Below are positions 17,945 to 28,532 of a stretch of DNA of 64,000 nucleotides, one piece after another. The DNA is from Myxococcaceae bacterium (GTDB lineage: Bacteria; Myxococcota; Myxococcia; Myxococcales; Myxococcaceae): assembly GCA_016793095.1 (NCBI GenBank), contig JAEUJQ010000001.1, forward strand, positions 186,001 through 250,000, read 5' to 3'. The notes beneath the pieces are model-generated. The model saw nothing but the letters and a program-made list of their open reading frames with translations, was not told the origin of the DNA and did no database searches. The position numbers were made by a program, and so were the translations under genes. Positions within the stretch are counted from its first letter, which is position 1, and every line of letters starts with the position of its first letter.

Positions 17945-20742
17945 GGCGCGCCGGCCTGGCGGTGCTCGTGCTGCTCGGAGGCTGCCGCTCGTCGCTCGAG
18001 CTCGACGGAGGGCGCGCCTACGAGTGCGCCCGCGACGGCGGCGACGCGGTGCAGTGTCCGCACGGGTGGCGATGTGGAGACGATGGGCGCTGCCTCGACC
18101 CGAACCTGGGCGTGGCGCGCGGCTGCGAGTCGGCCGAGACCGGCTGCGGTGGGGGCTGGAAGTGCGGGCTCGAGCAGCGGTGCTTCGACCCGAAGCAGAC
18201 CAACGGCCCCGCGCGCGCCTGCTCCGAGTCGGCGCTGCACTGCTACGACGGTTGGCGCTGCGGGCTCGATCGCATCTGCTTCGACCCGGCCTCGGGGGGC
18301 GCGCTCGATGGCGGCGCCCTGCGCTGCACCAACGCCGCGACCCACTGCCCCGACGGTCAGCGGTGCGGCCTCGACGGCCTCTGCTTCCAGCCCAGCCGCC
18401 CACCGGATGCGGGCGCAGGGCCCGGGTGTGATCGGGACGACCAGTGCGCGGTGGGGTGGCGCTGCGGACGCGAGACGTCGGGCCGGCGCCTCTGCCAGCC
18501 CGTCGGCGTCGGCGGGCCCTATGTCTGCGCGACCGACGACGACTGCGAGGGCTGGCGGTGCAACCCGGTGGAGCTGCGCTGCGTGGACGTTCGGGAGCCG
18601 CTGCCCCCGCTCGGCTTCCTGCTGCCGGCCCTCACCCCGCGCCTCCTGAGCCCCCTCCCTGAGCCGGGAGAGCCCGTTCACGTCGCCTTCAGCGACTTCG
18701 CCTTCACCAACCCCGGCGGTCGGTTCCCCCGTCCCGCGGCGTTCTGGGTGGCCGGCACGTTGACGCGGGACGCGGGGCTGCTCGTCACCCTCGGCACGGA
18801 CGACGGCGTGTCGGAAGACGGCGGCGCGCTCTTCGTCGCCGAGCGCCGACGCTTCCCGCTCCCTGCGGAAGACGTCGTCGCGATGGCCGCGGGCCAGGCC
18901 ACCATCTACACGCTCGATTCGCGGGGCGCCGCCACCGCCTGGAGCACCTCGTCAGCTTCGGGGACGCCGGTGCCTCGACCAGTGATCGCAATGCGACAGA
19001 TGCTCACCGGCCGGGGCGAGCTCGTCGCGATCACCACGGGCCCCGACGGCGGCCGGGAGCTGTTCAACGTCACGAGCAACGGCACGATGCTCGACGAGGC
19101 GCGGTTCCGCTGCCAGGGGCTGACCGAGGTGGTCGACGTCGCCCTCGCGAGAGAGGGTCCGTTCCTTCGCGCGGTGCTGCTCGGCGCGAGCGCAGTCTGC
19201 CTGCTGAAGGCCGAGAACAACCAGTACCAGGAGCGGGTCTTCGCCCTCGATCCCCAGGGCGCCGGCCGCCGGCTCTTCACCAACTTCGCCAACGACTTCC
19301 GGGCGTTCGACGACCGCGCCCCGACCGTCAGCCAGGTGGTGTTCGAGCTGAGCACCGACGCAGGGCTGCGCTACACCTCGGCGCGCATCACCGCCTGGGA
19401 CGACGCCCTCGGACTTGCAACGCTCTCGCCAGTCGCGCCCGGGCAACGCCAGCAGCTGATGCCCCCGTGCCCCCTCTGTCCGGGTGGCGGGGCCCCGACG
19501 GAGGTCGTCCCGCTGCCGCCCACCACTGCGACCTCGGATCCGCAGGTGGTGGCGCGCTGCCCAGCGCTGACCACCGACGCCGGCGTGCTGCCGGACTCGA
19601 GCTGGAAAGTGACCACCGGCGGAACGTGCGCCAACTGGAGCTTCACGCTGATCTTCGACGAGGCCGAACTCAGGCCACACGAGGAGCCGGTCGCCGTCCA
19701 GCAGACCTCGCCAGACCGGCGCGTGCTCGGAGGCCGCAACGGCCAGGTCTGGTTCTCGATGACGCAGCCCGGCTCGGTCGCGCGCCCGCTGCTGCTCGAT
19801 CATGTGCCGGACATCGCGATCCGCTACCGGCTCGATCCCCGCGTGGAGCCGACGCTGCTCATGCAGACGGCCACGCGGCCCTTCCGCCTCGCAGAGGGCA
19901 TCGGCATGGTGACGCTCGGCGACGGCCAACACCAGGACGAGGTGCCGGTCGGCACGGTGCTGGGCCAGGCCGACTGGATCGTCCGGACGACGGCCGTCGT
20001 CGACGTCTCCCGCTTCCCGCTGGGCGGGCAGATCCCGTTCCAGGTCGCCGCCGCGCCACCCGGCGTCCTCTGGAGGGCGCCGGTGAACGCGACCACGCTG
20101 GGCACCTGGCTCTTCGTGGGCGCGGCGGACACCGTCTACGCGGCCAACGTGCAGCGGCAGCTGACCTCGCAGCTCGTCAGCGCCGCCGTCATGGCGCCGA
20201 TCATCGTCCCGGCTCCGGGCCTGCCCGTGCGCGCGATGGCGACGAGGGCGACCGGCGGCGCGGTCCCCGAGCTGTGGGTGATCGCCGGAGACGGGCTGTT
20301 CCGCGCCGTCAGCGCCGACGGCACGCTGTGGGTGACGCAGCGACTCCCGCTCGGCGCTCGCGAGGGACAGGGGCAGTTCGCCTGGGCCGACCGCGCCGGG
20401 GCGAGGCTGCTCACCCGGAGCGGCGAGGTGGTGAGCCTGCCGACCTCGGTGCGGCTGGCCGCGCCGCCTGCTGGAGTCCCCGGCCGCGTGACGTCGGCCA
20501 TGCGCGCGTGCGACGCGACCTGGGCGATCGTGGAGCGCGACGGGGGCGCGGGCCTGCACGTGCTGGGGCCCTCGTGGCCAGACGGGGGCCTGGCTCCGTG
20601 GCTCGACCTGCCGTTGCCGTCCTCGGTGAACCTCGCCGCCGCGCAGCTGCGCCGCACCGCGCAGGATCTGTTCGTCATCACCCGCACCGGCGAGGTGTGG
20701 GACATCACGCCGCCGCCCCTGCGCGACGGTGGCTGCCAATGA
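17941..20742 (+). CDS. Large lipoprotein with six Cys-rich CxxGWxCG modules
   Basis: A 933-residue predicted lipoprotein coupled to the preceding gene by an ATGA overlap. The signal peptide ends in LLGGC. About 200 residues follow containing six short Cys modules of the type C-x2-GW-x-CG-x4-C (CPHGWRCGDDGRC, CGGGWKCGLEQRC, CYDGWRCGLDRIC, CPDGQRCGLDGLC and two variants), each likely a small disulfide knot. The remaining 700 residues look like a beta-propeller or other beta-rich surface domain (repeats such as LVAITTGPDGGRELFNVTSNG) with no catalytic motif I recognise. The long frame starting at 16819 runs through the earlier genes and is not its true start. Probably exposed on the cell surface. 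Confidence 0.82.
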   Translation: MRRAGLAVLVLLGGCRSSLELDGGRAYECARDGGDAVQCPHGWRCGDDGRCLDPNLGVARGCESAETGCGGGWKCGLEQRCFDPKQTNGPARACSESALHCYDGWRCGLDRICFDPASGGALDGGALRCTNAATHCPDGQRCGLDGLCFQPSRPPDAGAGPGCDRDDQCAVGWRCGRETSGRRLCQPVGVGGPYVCATDDDCEGWRCNPVELRCVDVREPLPPLGFLLPALTPRLLSPLPEPGEPVHVAFSDFAFTNPGGRFPRPAAFWVAGTLTRDAGLLVTLGTDDGVSEDGGALFVAERRRFPLPAEDVVAMAAGQATIYTLDSRGAATAWSTSSASGTPVPRPVIAMRQMLTGRGELVAITTGPDGGRELFNVTSNGTMLDEARFRCQGLTEVVDVALAREGPFLRAVLLGASAVCLLKAENNQYQERVFALDPQGAGRRLFTNFANDFRAFDDRAPTVSQVVFELSTDAGLRYTSARITAWDDALGLATLSPVAPGQRQQLMPPCPLCPGGGAPTEVVPLPPTTATSDPQVVARCPALTTDAGVLPDSSWKVTTGGTCANWSFTLIFDEAELRPHEEPVAVQQTSPDRRVLGGRNGQVWFSMTQPGSVARPLLLDHVPDIAIRYRLDPRVEPTLLMQTATRPFRLAEGIGMVTLGDGQHQDEVPVGTVLGQADWIVRTTAVVDVSRFPLGGQIPFQVAAAPPGVLWRAPVNATTLGTWLFVGAADTVYAANVQRQLTSQLVSAAVMAPIIVPAPGLPVRAMATRATGGAVPELWVIAGDGLFRAVSADGTLWVTQRLPLGAREGQGQFAWADRAGARLLTRSGEVVSLPTSVRLAAPPAGVPGRVTSAMRACDATWAIVERDGGAGLHVLGPSWPDGGLAPWLDLPLPSSVNLAAAQLRRTAQDLFVITRTGEVWDITPPPLRDGGCQ

Positions 20743-20745
20743 CGC

Positions 20746-21528
<783 letters not shown>

Positions 21529-21543
21529 GGGGATCTCCGTGGG

Positions 21544-22392
<849 letters not shown>

Positions 22393-22455
22393 GGGCGCGC
22401 AGATAGCACGAGGGAGTCGGCTGTCAGCGGTGCTCGGCGCGCGAAGAAGCAGAAC

Positions 22456-22800
22456 TCACCAGACAGTCGAGAACGCGATGGCCCAGAGCCCTGAGGCGAT
22501 GAGGAGGACCAGCGCTGCAATCGCCGGAGCCGTGACGCCGGGTCGACCGGTCGCGAAACCCGACGCGGCCACGGCGGCAGCCAGGAGCGCGACGGCAGAG
22601 AGGAGGACTCGACCTTCGGAGAGGGCGAACTCCGCGGGAGCTGCAAACGGGGTCGGTCCCATGACCTCTGCGAGCTGCTCGCGCCAGCGCGCCACCACGG
22701 AGTTCGTGAGCGGCCAGATGAGCAGGAGCAGCACCACTGAGGCGGTGATGACGACGCCGTTTGCCATGCGCTCCAGGCTCCGGTCCGTCTGCGGCATCAC
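22456..22800 (-). CDS. Small membrane protein of unknown function
   Basis: A 114-residue protein with three predicted membrane helices: GVVITASVVLLLLIWPL, VLLSAVALLAAAVAASGFA and a C-terminal AIAALVLLIASGLWAI. It begins MMPQTDRSLERMANG. No conserved motif is recognised. Its start is 3 bases from the stop of the TPR lipoprotein gene, so the two are probably cotranscribed, with this gene second. Confidence 0.65.
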   Translation of the reverse strand: MMPQTDRSLERMANGVVITASVVLLLLIWPLTNSVVARWREQLAEVMGPTPFAAPAEFALSEGRVLLSAVALLAAAVAASGFATGRPGVTAPAIAALVLLIASGLWAIAFSTVW

Positions 22801-22803
22801 GAC

Positions 22804-23523
22804 TCAGGGTAGCCCACGCAACAACCTCCGGCACTCGGGCTCGTCGGGCGCCTCGTCGAGGCACCGGCTGAAGGCCTCCCTGGCCTCGGCGTGCCGTGCC
22901 AGCTCGAGCCGCGTGACGCCTAGCAGGAGCCACGCCTCCGCCCTCCCCGGCTCCATCAACACCGCGCGCTCGAGCGAGGGCAGCGCCTCCATCGGCCGCT
23001 TCTGCAGCAACAGCGCCCGCGCGAGCCCGAGGTGCCCGGCCGTCACGTTCGGCGCCGAGATGATCAACTGCCGGTACGCCTTCTCCGCCTCGGCGAACCT
23101 GCTCCGCTTCAACTTCACCAGCGCCAGGTTCCAGCGCGCCTCGGCGTAGTCGGGGTTCACTCTCAGCGCCTGCAGGAAGAGCTGCTCGGCCTCGGCGAGG
23201 CGGTTCTCCTCGACGTAGATCATCCCCAGATCGACGGCGGCCTGCGCCTGATCCTGGTTGTTCCGCAGCGCCTTGATGAACCAGCCCTTCGCGCCTTCGC
23301 GATCTCCACGCAGCTTGCGAATGAGCCCTTTGTTCGTCTGCGCGTCCCAGTAGTAGTCGCAGAACTCGAGGGAGTGATCGCAGAGCGCCTCGGCGTCGTC
23401 GAGCGCGCCGCGCGTGAGGGCGTCGGCGCAGCGCGCGTTGTACTCGACGGCGAGCTCGTTCGGAGGAGCTCGGTGGGGGCAGGCGGTGAAGAGCGCGAGG
23501 CTCAGCGCCAACGGTCGGAACAT
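22804..23523 (-). CDS. TPR-repeat lipoprotein
   Basis: A 239-residue protein with a lipoprotein signal (ALFTAC) followed by about five tetratricopeptide repeats from residue 50 onward, for example AEQLFLQALRVNPDYAEARW, EKAYRQLIISAPNVTAGHLG and LPSLERAVLMEPGRAEAWLL. TPR arrays bind partner proteins; here probably in the periplasm or on the outer membrane. It resembles PilF/Tgl-type pilotins in size and layout, and Tgl supports type IV pilus secretin assembly in myxobacteria, but no pilus gene is nearby and the match is not specific. It is followed by the small membrane protein. Confidence 0.85.
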   Translation of the reverse strand: MFRPLALSLALFTACPHRAPPNELAVEYNARCADALTRGALDDAEALCDHSLEFCDYYWDAQTNKGLIRKLRGDREGAKGWFIKALRNNQDQAQAAVDLGMIYVEENRLAEAEQLFLQALRVNPDYAEARWNLALVKLKRSRFAEAEKAYRQLIISAPNVTAGHLGLARALLLQKRPMEALPSLERAVLMEPGRAEAWLLLGVTRLELARHAEAREAFSRCLDEAPDEPECRRLLRGLP

Positions 23524-23708
23524 GGTCGTCTCCTGTGTCCCGGGGAACGGGGGGACACGGGGACGACGACCAGCGACAGCGCAGGCGTTTGCGGCTGTGC
23601 GAACGCCTCGATCACCCGGAGCACCATCGCCTGGACGGTACGGAGCGTGAGCTCGAGTCGAACGAACAACCGCATACCCGGTTATCGGCGGAGGTGAGCG
23701 CGGGTTGC

Positions 23709-24092
23709 TCAGGGGGTGGGCTCGAGCACGAGCGCCTCGCTGGCGCCGGGATCGAAATCTCGCCGGAAGACGCGGGGTTCACTCGTGTCCTTGAGCCAGA
23801 CCAGGGCGATCGCCCGGTGCGGCCCGCCACGCATGACGACGGCCTGCCTCAGCTCCTCGGACACCCCGGTGGGGAAGGTGCGCTCCTCGCGGCGCAGCAG
23901 GGCCTCGTCGCGCCAGACCTGCAGCTCCACCCGGCGCACGTCGGCATAAGGCACGGCGAGGCGCCAGGTGACGTCTCGCGAGGTGGCGAAGAAGCCGAAG
24001 GCTCCCCTCCAGACGAACGCGCCGGCGAGGAGCGCGATGACGAGCGGCAGGCGGCGCTTCCAGAAAGACGCCCGGCCCTCACTCGGACTCAT
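23709..24092 (-). CDS. Hypothetical membrane-anchored protein
   Basis: A 127-residue protein with a short basic N-terminus, one membrane helix (RLPLVIALLAGAFVWRGAFGFFA) and a beta-rich outer domain (VTWRLAVPYADVRRVELQVW, ending ALVLEPTP). No known family. Its start overlaps the end of the upstream gene by 14 bases in another frame, so translation is probably coupled. The 185 bases downstream, up to the TPR gene start, contain nothing I can identify. Confidence 0.68.
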   Translation of the reverse strand: MSPSEGRASFWKRRLPLVIALLAGAFVWRGAFGFFATSRDVTWRLAVPYADVRRVELQVWRDEALLRREERTFPTGVSEELRQAVVMRGGPHRAIALVWLKDTSEPRVFRRDFDPGASEALVLEPTP

Positions 24093-24534
24093 CGCCCTCG
24101 GGCTTCTTCTTCTTCGGCGCCTCGTACTTCGTCTTCAGATCGCTCACCGTGACCTTCGGCAGGAGCGACGGCGATTGATCCTTCACGCGGTCGGGCACCA
24201 GCTTCACCTCGGCGCGCACCTCGATCGTCATGCCGGCGATCATCTTGAGGAACTCGTCGCGCATGCGATCGCTCTGGAGGAACTTGCGCACCTCCTCGAT
24301 CACGATGCGGCCGATGTCCTCCTTCGTCTTCTCGGCCTGGGTGAGGACGAGCCCGAGCACTTCCTTCGGCAGCTTGAGCTGACCGGCGACCTTGCGAATG
24401 CCCTCTTCGCTCATCACGACCGCGCCGAGGCTGGCCGCCGCCATCCGCCGGACGAAGTCCGTCACGAACCCCCGGCCCTGCTCTTCGCTGGAGTCGTCGA
24501 GGGGATCGAAGTCGGGCTGTGGTGACTCGGCCAT
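24079..24534 (-). CDS. Hypothetical acidic/helical protein with Lys-rich tail
   Basis: A 151-residue soluble protein, MAESPQPDFDPLDDSSEEQ at the start. It has a helical middle (FVRRMAAASLGAVVMSEEGIRK, VLGLVLTQAEKTKEDIGRIVIEEV) and ends in a Lys/Pro-rich charged tail. The helices KVAGQLKLPKEVLGLVL and KFLQSDRMRDEFLKMIAGMTIEVRAEVKLVP resemble small myxobacterial proteins of unknown role. I take ATG 24534 rather than 24549, which would add five residues. It overlaps the next gene by 14 bases. Confidence 0.7.
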   Translation of the reverse strand: MAESPQPDFDPLDDSSEEQGRGFVTDFVRRMAAASLGAVVMSEEGIRKVAGQLKLPKEVLGLVLTQAEKTKEDIGRIVIEEVRKFLQSDRMRDEFLKMIAGMTIEVRAEVKLVPDRVKDQSPSLLPKVTVSDLKTKYEAPKKKKPEGDESE

Positions 24535-24580
24535 GGCGCATTGCAGCATAGCGCCATCTCGGGCTCGCGGCGCGCGATTC

Positions 24581-26698
24581 TCAGGGGGTTGCGCGGATCT
24601 CGACGATCTTGTCGCCCTCGAGGAGCGCGTCGACGATCTCCTGGCCCTTCACCACCTCGCCGAAGGCCGTGTACTTGCCGTCGAGGTGCGGCTGGGGCGC
24701 AGCCGTGACGAAGAACTGCGAGCCGCCGGTGTCCTTCCCCGACAGCGCCATGCCGACGACGCCGCGCGCGTACACGCGGTGGTTCACCTCGCAGCGCACC
24801 GTGTAGCCGGGGCCGCCCTCGCCGTCGCCGCGCGGATCGCCGCCCTGCACCACGAAGTTCGGCACCACCCGGTGGAAGGTGAGGCCCTTGAAGAAGTTCT
24901 TCCGGGCGAGGGTGTACATGTTCAGCGAGGTGAGCGGCGCCTCCTGCGTGAAGAGCTTCACGTCGAACTCACCCTTCTCCGTCTTGATCAGCAGGTGCGC
25001 TTCCTTCGGCATGCTCGGCGGGCGGACCTTGTCGTCTGGGCGCTCCACGCGAGCGGCCACCACGGGCGTGCCCTTGAGGCGGGTGAGCGCCGACGCAGCC
25101 GACGCGCGAATCGTCGCGTTCGTCGAGGTGAGCCACTGCTCGAGATCGGGGATGGCCTCCTTCGCGTCGAGCAGCGCCAGCGCCTCCGCCACCGTGGGCG
25201 CGATGTCGACCTGGGTCATCGCCTTCATGGCGAGCCCGCGGATGGTGGCGATCGACTGTTTGTCGCCCAGCTTCGCCGCCGCCGACGCCGCGTAGGCCGC
25301 CACCACCGGATCCTGGCTCAGCAGCTGGGTGCGCACCTTGTCGATCGACGTCTGTGACTTCGTCTCGCCCAGCACCTCGAGCGCCGCCACCTTCACGCGT
25401 GGATCGTTGTGGAAGACGAACGCGCCCGCCTCGGACGCCCGCTTGTTCGGGTCGGCCGCGGGCACGGTGGCGAGCTCCTTCAGCACCATCGACAGGCGCT
25501 GCGGCTCCGAGATCAGGTTGCCACCGCAGTTGAGGACCTCCTGCGGAGACCCGGTCACCTTGTCGATGGCCGCGGCGATGCGGCACTCGACGTTCGCGAT
25601 GTCCTGGCGCACGCGTGGGTCCTGCACCGAGCGCACGCCGTTGAGCAGCTGCTGCCGCAGCGTCTGGAGCAGCGGCTTGCCCGACGCCGGCAGGCCGGTC
25701 TGCGCGAGCATGAGCAGCGGCTGTCCCCCACCCGCGGAGTCACCGCGCAGCAGCCGCTCGACCCGGAGCGACAGATCGGCGAGGGCCCCGAGCGCAGCGC
25801 AGGCCGAGCCCTTGCAGCGGCCCGTCAGCTTGGCGAGCGACCGCGTGGCCTCGACCGCGACCCGGTAGTCGGGATCGTCGAGCAGCTTCTTGAGGGTCAC
25901 CGCGTCCACGTCGGTGCCGACGTCGCCGAGGCCCTTCGCGCACACGGCGCGGATCTCGGAAGCGTCGTCGGTCGCGCACAGCAGGAGCCACGTGCGCGCG
26001 GCGGCGTTCTTCGACTGCGCGAGCGCGTAGGCCGCCCCGTAGCGGGCTGCGGGAGGCATCTCCTTCTTGATGAGCGGCGCCAGCGCGTTGAACGTCTTTG
26101 GGGGCAGCGGCAGACCCGTGCGGGCGGCGATGCCGATCGACAGCGCGGCCCGCGCCTGAACGTCACCGGCCACGACGAGCCGCTCGATCAGCCGCTCGAC
26201 CGCGGGACCGCTGGCCACCCGCCCCAGCGCCTCGAGCAGCACGAGCTTCACCGCGGCATCCTGCTCCTCGGCTTCGGTCGCCTTGAGCGCCTCCGTCAGC
26301 TTCGCCTTCACGTCGTCGGCGAGCGGCGTCCACGACTGGCCGAGCAGGCCCATGGCGAAGCCCGCCTCGCTCCGCGCGCCCGGATCGGGGTCGGTCAGCC
26401 CCTTCACGAGGGTGTCCGCGGCGGCGGCGTCTTGAATGCGACCCAGCGCCAGCAGCGCCCGACCACGCAGCGCGGGATCGTTCGCCGTCAACGCCCAGGT
26501 CAGCAGCTTGTTGCCCTCGCCGAACGAGCGGTGATCCTCGAGCACCGCCACCTCGACGAACTCGGGCGGCAGCTTCGGGCCCGTGTCCACCGGTTGCGCG
26601 GTCTGCGTCCCTTTGGCGGGCTGCTTCTTCGCGGACTTCTGCGTCTGACAGGCAAGCGACAAGACGACGAGGCTGCACACGAGGATCGTTCGCGACAT
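24581..26698 (-). CDS. Lipoprotein with HEAT repeats fused to a cyclophilin peptidyl-prolyl isomerase
   Basis: A 705-residue lipoprotein (lipobox LSLAC, Cys about 17). Residues 60-520 form many HEAT/Armadillo repeats (for example DPALRGRALLALGRIQDAAAA, DPDPGARSEAGFAMGLLG). The last 170 residues are a cyclophilin domain: ARKNFFKGLTFHRVVPNFVVQGG with the catalytic Arg, and GMALSGKDTGGSQFFVT. Cyclophilins isomerise X-Pro bonds and help folding. The HEAT part probably grips clients or docks the protein to the envelope. The open frame continues 363 codons further upstream, but ATG 26698 is followed at once by a good signal peptide, and the extension is antisense to the next gene. Confidence 0.9.
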   Translation of the reverse strand: MSRTILVCSLVVLSLACQTQKSAKKQPAKGTQTAQPVDTGPKLPPEFVEVAVLEDHRSFGEGNKLLTWALTANDPALRGRALLALGRIQDAAAADTLVKGLTDPDPGARSEAGFAMGLLGQSWTPLADDVKAKLTEALKATEAEEQDAAVKLVLLEALGRVASGPAVERLIERLVVAGDVQARAALSIGIAARTGLPLPPKTFNALAPLIKKEMPPAARYGAAYALAQSKNAAARTWLLLCATDDASEIRAVCAKGLGDVGTDVDAVTLKKLLDDPDYRVAVEATRSLAKLTGRCKGSACAALGALADLSLRVERLLRGDSAGGGQPLLMLAQTGLPASGKPLLQTLRQQLLNGVRSVQDPRVRQDIANVECRIAAAIDKVTGSPQEVLNCGGNLISEPQRLSMVLKELATVPAADPNKRASEAGAFVFHNDPRVKVAALEVLGETKSQTSIDKVRTQLLSQDPVVAAYAASAAAKLGDKQSIATIRGLAMKAMTQVDIAPTVAEALALLDAKEAIPDLEQWLTSTNATIRASAASALTRLKGTPVVAARVERPDDKVRPPSMPKEAHLLIKTEKGEFDVKLFTQEAPLTSLNMYTLARKNFFKGLTFHRVVPNFVVQGGDPRGDGEGGPGYTVRCEVNHRVYARGVVGMALSGKDTGGSQFFVTAAPQPHLDGKYTAFGEVVKGQEIVDALLEGDKIVEIRATP

Positions 26699-26788
26699 GG
26701 CGGGTGTACCTAGGAACACCGGTGGGTGAAGTCGAGTGCGGATTTTCTTCACCGCGTCTGCCCCCGCGGCCCGGTATGGTCCCACGTC

Positions 26789-27601
26789 ATGCAGTGCCCT
26801 TCCTGCAACGCCGAGATCGATGACGACGCCGCCATCTGCCCCGAGTGCGACGCGATCGTGGATCCATCGGCGTTCGACGACTCTCCGCGCCCCTCGAAGC
26901 CCGCCGCGCCGAAGCGGCCCGCGACGAAGAGCGGCGTGAAGGCCGTGCCGAAGAAGCCCGGCGCGCCGGCGAAGCGGCCGAGCGGCGTCAGGCCGAAGAA
27001 GCCTGCTGCGCGCGAAGAGCCAGCCGAGGAGCGCAAGACCGGGAACGCCGCCGGAGACTGGCGCAGCCGCGTCGATCCCTCCGAGTGGAACCAGATGCCC
27101 GCCTCGCAGCGCGAGCCCGAGAAGTTCCAGGCAGACAAGGGCATCGACCCCGACGACTTCATCACCGGGATCCGCGTCTTCGTCTATGGCCTGTCGGCCG
27201 GCGACAAGCTGGCCTTCTTCGGCGCGGTCGCGACGCTCTTCTCGTGCTTCTTCCCCTGGAAGGAGACGGTGATGGACGGCGACGTGCTGGGCCTCGCCGG
27301 GCCGGGCCTCGTCACCTTCCTCATGGGGTGCCTCACGCTCGTGGTGCTCACGCTGCGGGTGAACAAGACGCTCAAGGTGAACGAGCTGCTGCTCTGGGCA
27401 GCCCAGCTCGGCACCCTCTCGATGGGGGTGTTGTGGGCGCTGGTGTCGATCAAGCAGTCGTGGGATCCGACGCTCGCCCGCGCCATCGAGGGGAATCAGG
27501 AGGTCTGGGCCTCGAAGCCGAGCTTCGGCGTGATCCTGGCGGTGCTCGCGGGTGGCCTCACCGGCTTCGGCACCGTGCTGGGCCTCAAAGGAAAGAGCTG
27601 A
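26789..27601 (+). CDS. Zinc-ribbon membrane protein
   Basis: A 270-residue protein. The first 25 residues are a two-pair zinc ribbon (MQCPSCNAEIDDDAAICPEC). A Pro/Lys/Ala-rich linker follows to about residue 90, then a soluble segment and four membrane helices (LAFFGAVATLFSCFFPW, GLVTFLMGCLTLVVLTL, WAAQLGTLSMGVLWALV, VILAVLAGGLTGFGTVLG). No enzyme signature. ATG 26789 places the ribbon exactly at the start. It is the first gene of a unit with the MoxR ATPase, 1 base after its stop, so its product may be linked to that module. Confidence 0.82.
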   Translation: MQCPSCNAEIDDDAAICPECDAIVDPSAFDDSPRPSKPAAPKRPATKSGVKAVPKKPGAPAKRPSGVRPKKPAAREEPAEERKTGNAAGDWRSRVDPSEWNQMPASQREPEKFQADKGIDPDDFITGIRVFVYGLSAGDKLAFFGAVATLFSCFFPWKETVMDGDVLGLAGPGLVTFLMGCLTLVVLTLRVNKTLKVNELLLWAAQLGTLSMGVLWALVSIKQSWDPTLARAIEGNQEVWASKPSFGVILAVLAGGLTGFGTVLGLKGKS

Positions 27602-27602
27602 C

Positions 27603-28532
27603 ATGTCCGACGCGCTCACGCGGCTCGAGGCGGCGCTCTCACAGGTCGTGGTCGGCCAGCCAACGGTGCTCGCCGATCTGCTGACGACGTTCCTCGCGCG
27701 TGGCCATGCGCTGCTCGAGGGCGTTCCTGGCGTCGCCAAGACGTTGACCGCGCGCACGATGGCGCAGGCGTTGGGCCTGTCGTTCACCCGGATTCAGTTC
27801 ACGCCCGACCTGATGCCCACCGACGTGCTGGGCACCAGCGTGTTCCGCCCCCAGGACGGCTCGTTCCACCTCGCGAAGGGGCCGATCTTCACCGAGGTGC
27901 TGGTGGCTGACGAGATCAACCGCACCCCGCCCAAGACGCAGGCCGCGCTGCTCGAGGCGATGGAAGAGCGGCAGGTCACCATCGACGGCACCTCGCACCT
28001 GTTGCCGCCGGCCTTCTTCGTGGTCGCGACCCAGAACCCGCTCGAGCTCGAGGGCACCTACCCCTTGCCGGAGGCGCAGCTCGATCGCTTCATGATGCGG
28101 GTGAAGGTCGGCTACCCCGATCAGAAGGCCGAGCAGGACATGCTGCTCAGGTTCCACGAGCGCAAGGGCGCTCCTCCGTCGGTGCCGCGCGTGCTCTCGG
28201 CCGCAGAGCTGGCGGAGCTGCAGCAGCGGGCGTTCTCGATCACCTGTGAGGCGTCGATCCTCGAGTATGTGGTGAGGATCGTGCGGGCGTCCCGCGACGA
28301 TCGCCGCCTGCGCCTCGGCGCCTCGCCCCGGTCCGCGCAGAGCCTGCTCGCCGCCGCCAGGGCCCGCGCCGCCCTCGAGCGCCGGGACTTCGTCACGCCG
28401 GACGAGGTGAAGGCGGTCGCGCCGTCGGTCTTGAACCACAGGCTGATCGTGCGCGCCGAGGCCGAGGTCGAGGGCATCACCAGCGAGGACGTCGTGCGCC
28501 AGCTGCTCGAGCGGGTGGAAGTGCCGAGATGA
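27603..28532 (+). CDS. MoxR-family AAA+ ATPase
   Basis: A 309-residue MoxR ATPase, thought to act as a chaperone for proteins with VWA domains. Walker A is GVPGVAKT (the usual MoxR variant), the Walker B region VLVADEINRTPPKTQAALLEAM, sensor 1 VVATQNPLELEGTYPLPEAQLDRFMM, and a C-terminal lid domain with an SPRSAQSL sensor 2 segment. Start ATG 27603 is preceded by AAAGGAAAG. It lies 1 base after the zinc-ribbon gene and overlaps the DUF58 gene by 4 bases (ATGA), the standard MoxR-DUF58 gene pair. Confidence 0.96.
   Translation: MSDALTRLEAALSQVVVGQPTVLADLLTTFLARGHALLEGVPGVAKTLTARTMAQALGLSFTRIQFTPDLMPTDVLGTSVFRPQDGSFHLAKGPIFTEVLVADEINRTPPKTQAALLEAMEERQVTIDGTSHLLPPAFFVVATQNPLELEGTYPLPEAQLDRFMMRVKVGYPDQKAEQDMLLRFHERKGAPPSVPRVLSAAELAELQQRAFSITCEASILEYVVRIVRASRDDRRLRLGASPRSAQSLLAAARARAALERRDFVTPDEVKAVAPSVLNHRLIVRAEAEVEGITSEDVVRQLLERVEVPR

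Noticed and set aside
26699-27787. Upstream extension of the HEAT/cyclophilin frame (363 more codons)
   Set aside because: It is antisense to the zinc-ribbon and MoxR genes, and the lipobox start at 26698 is convincing.
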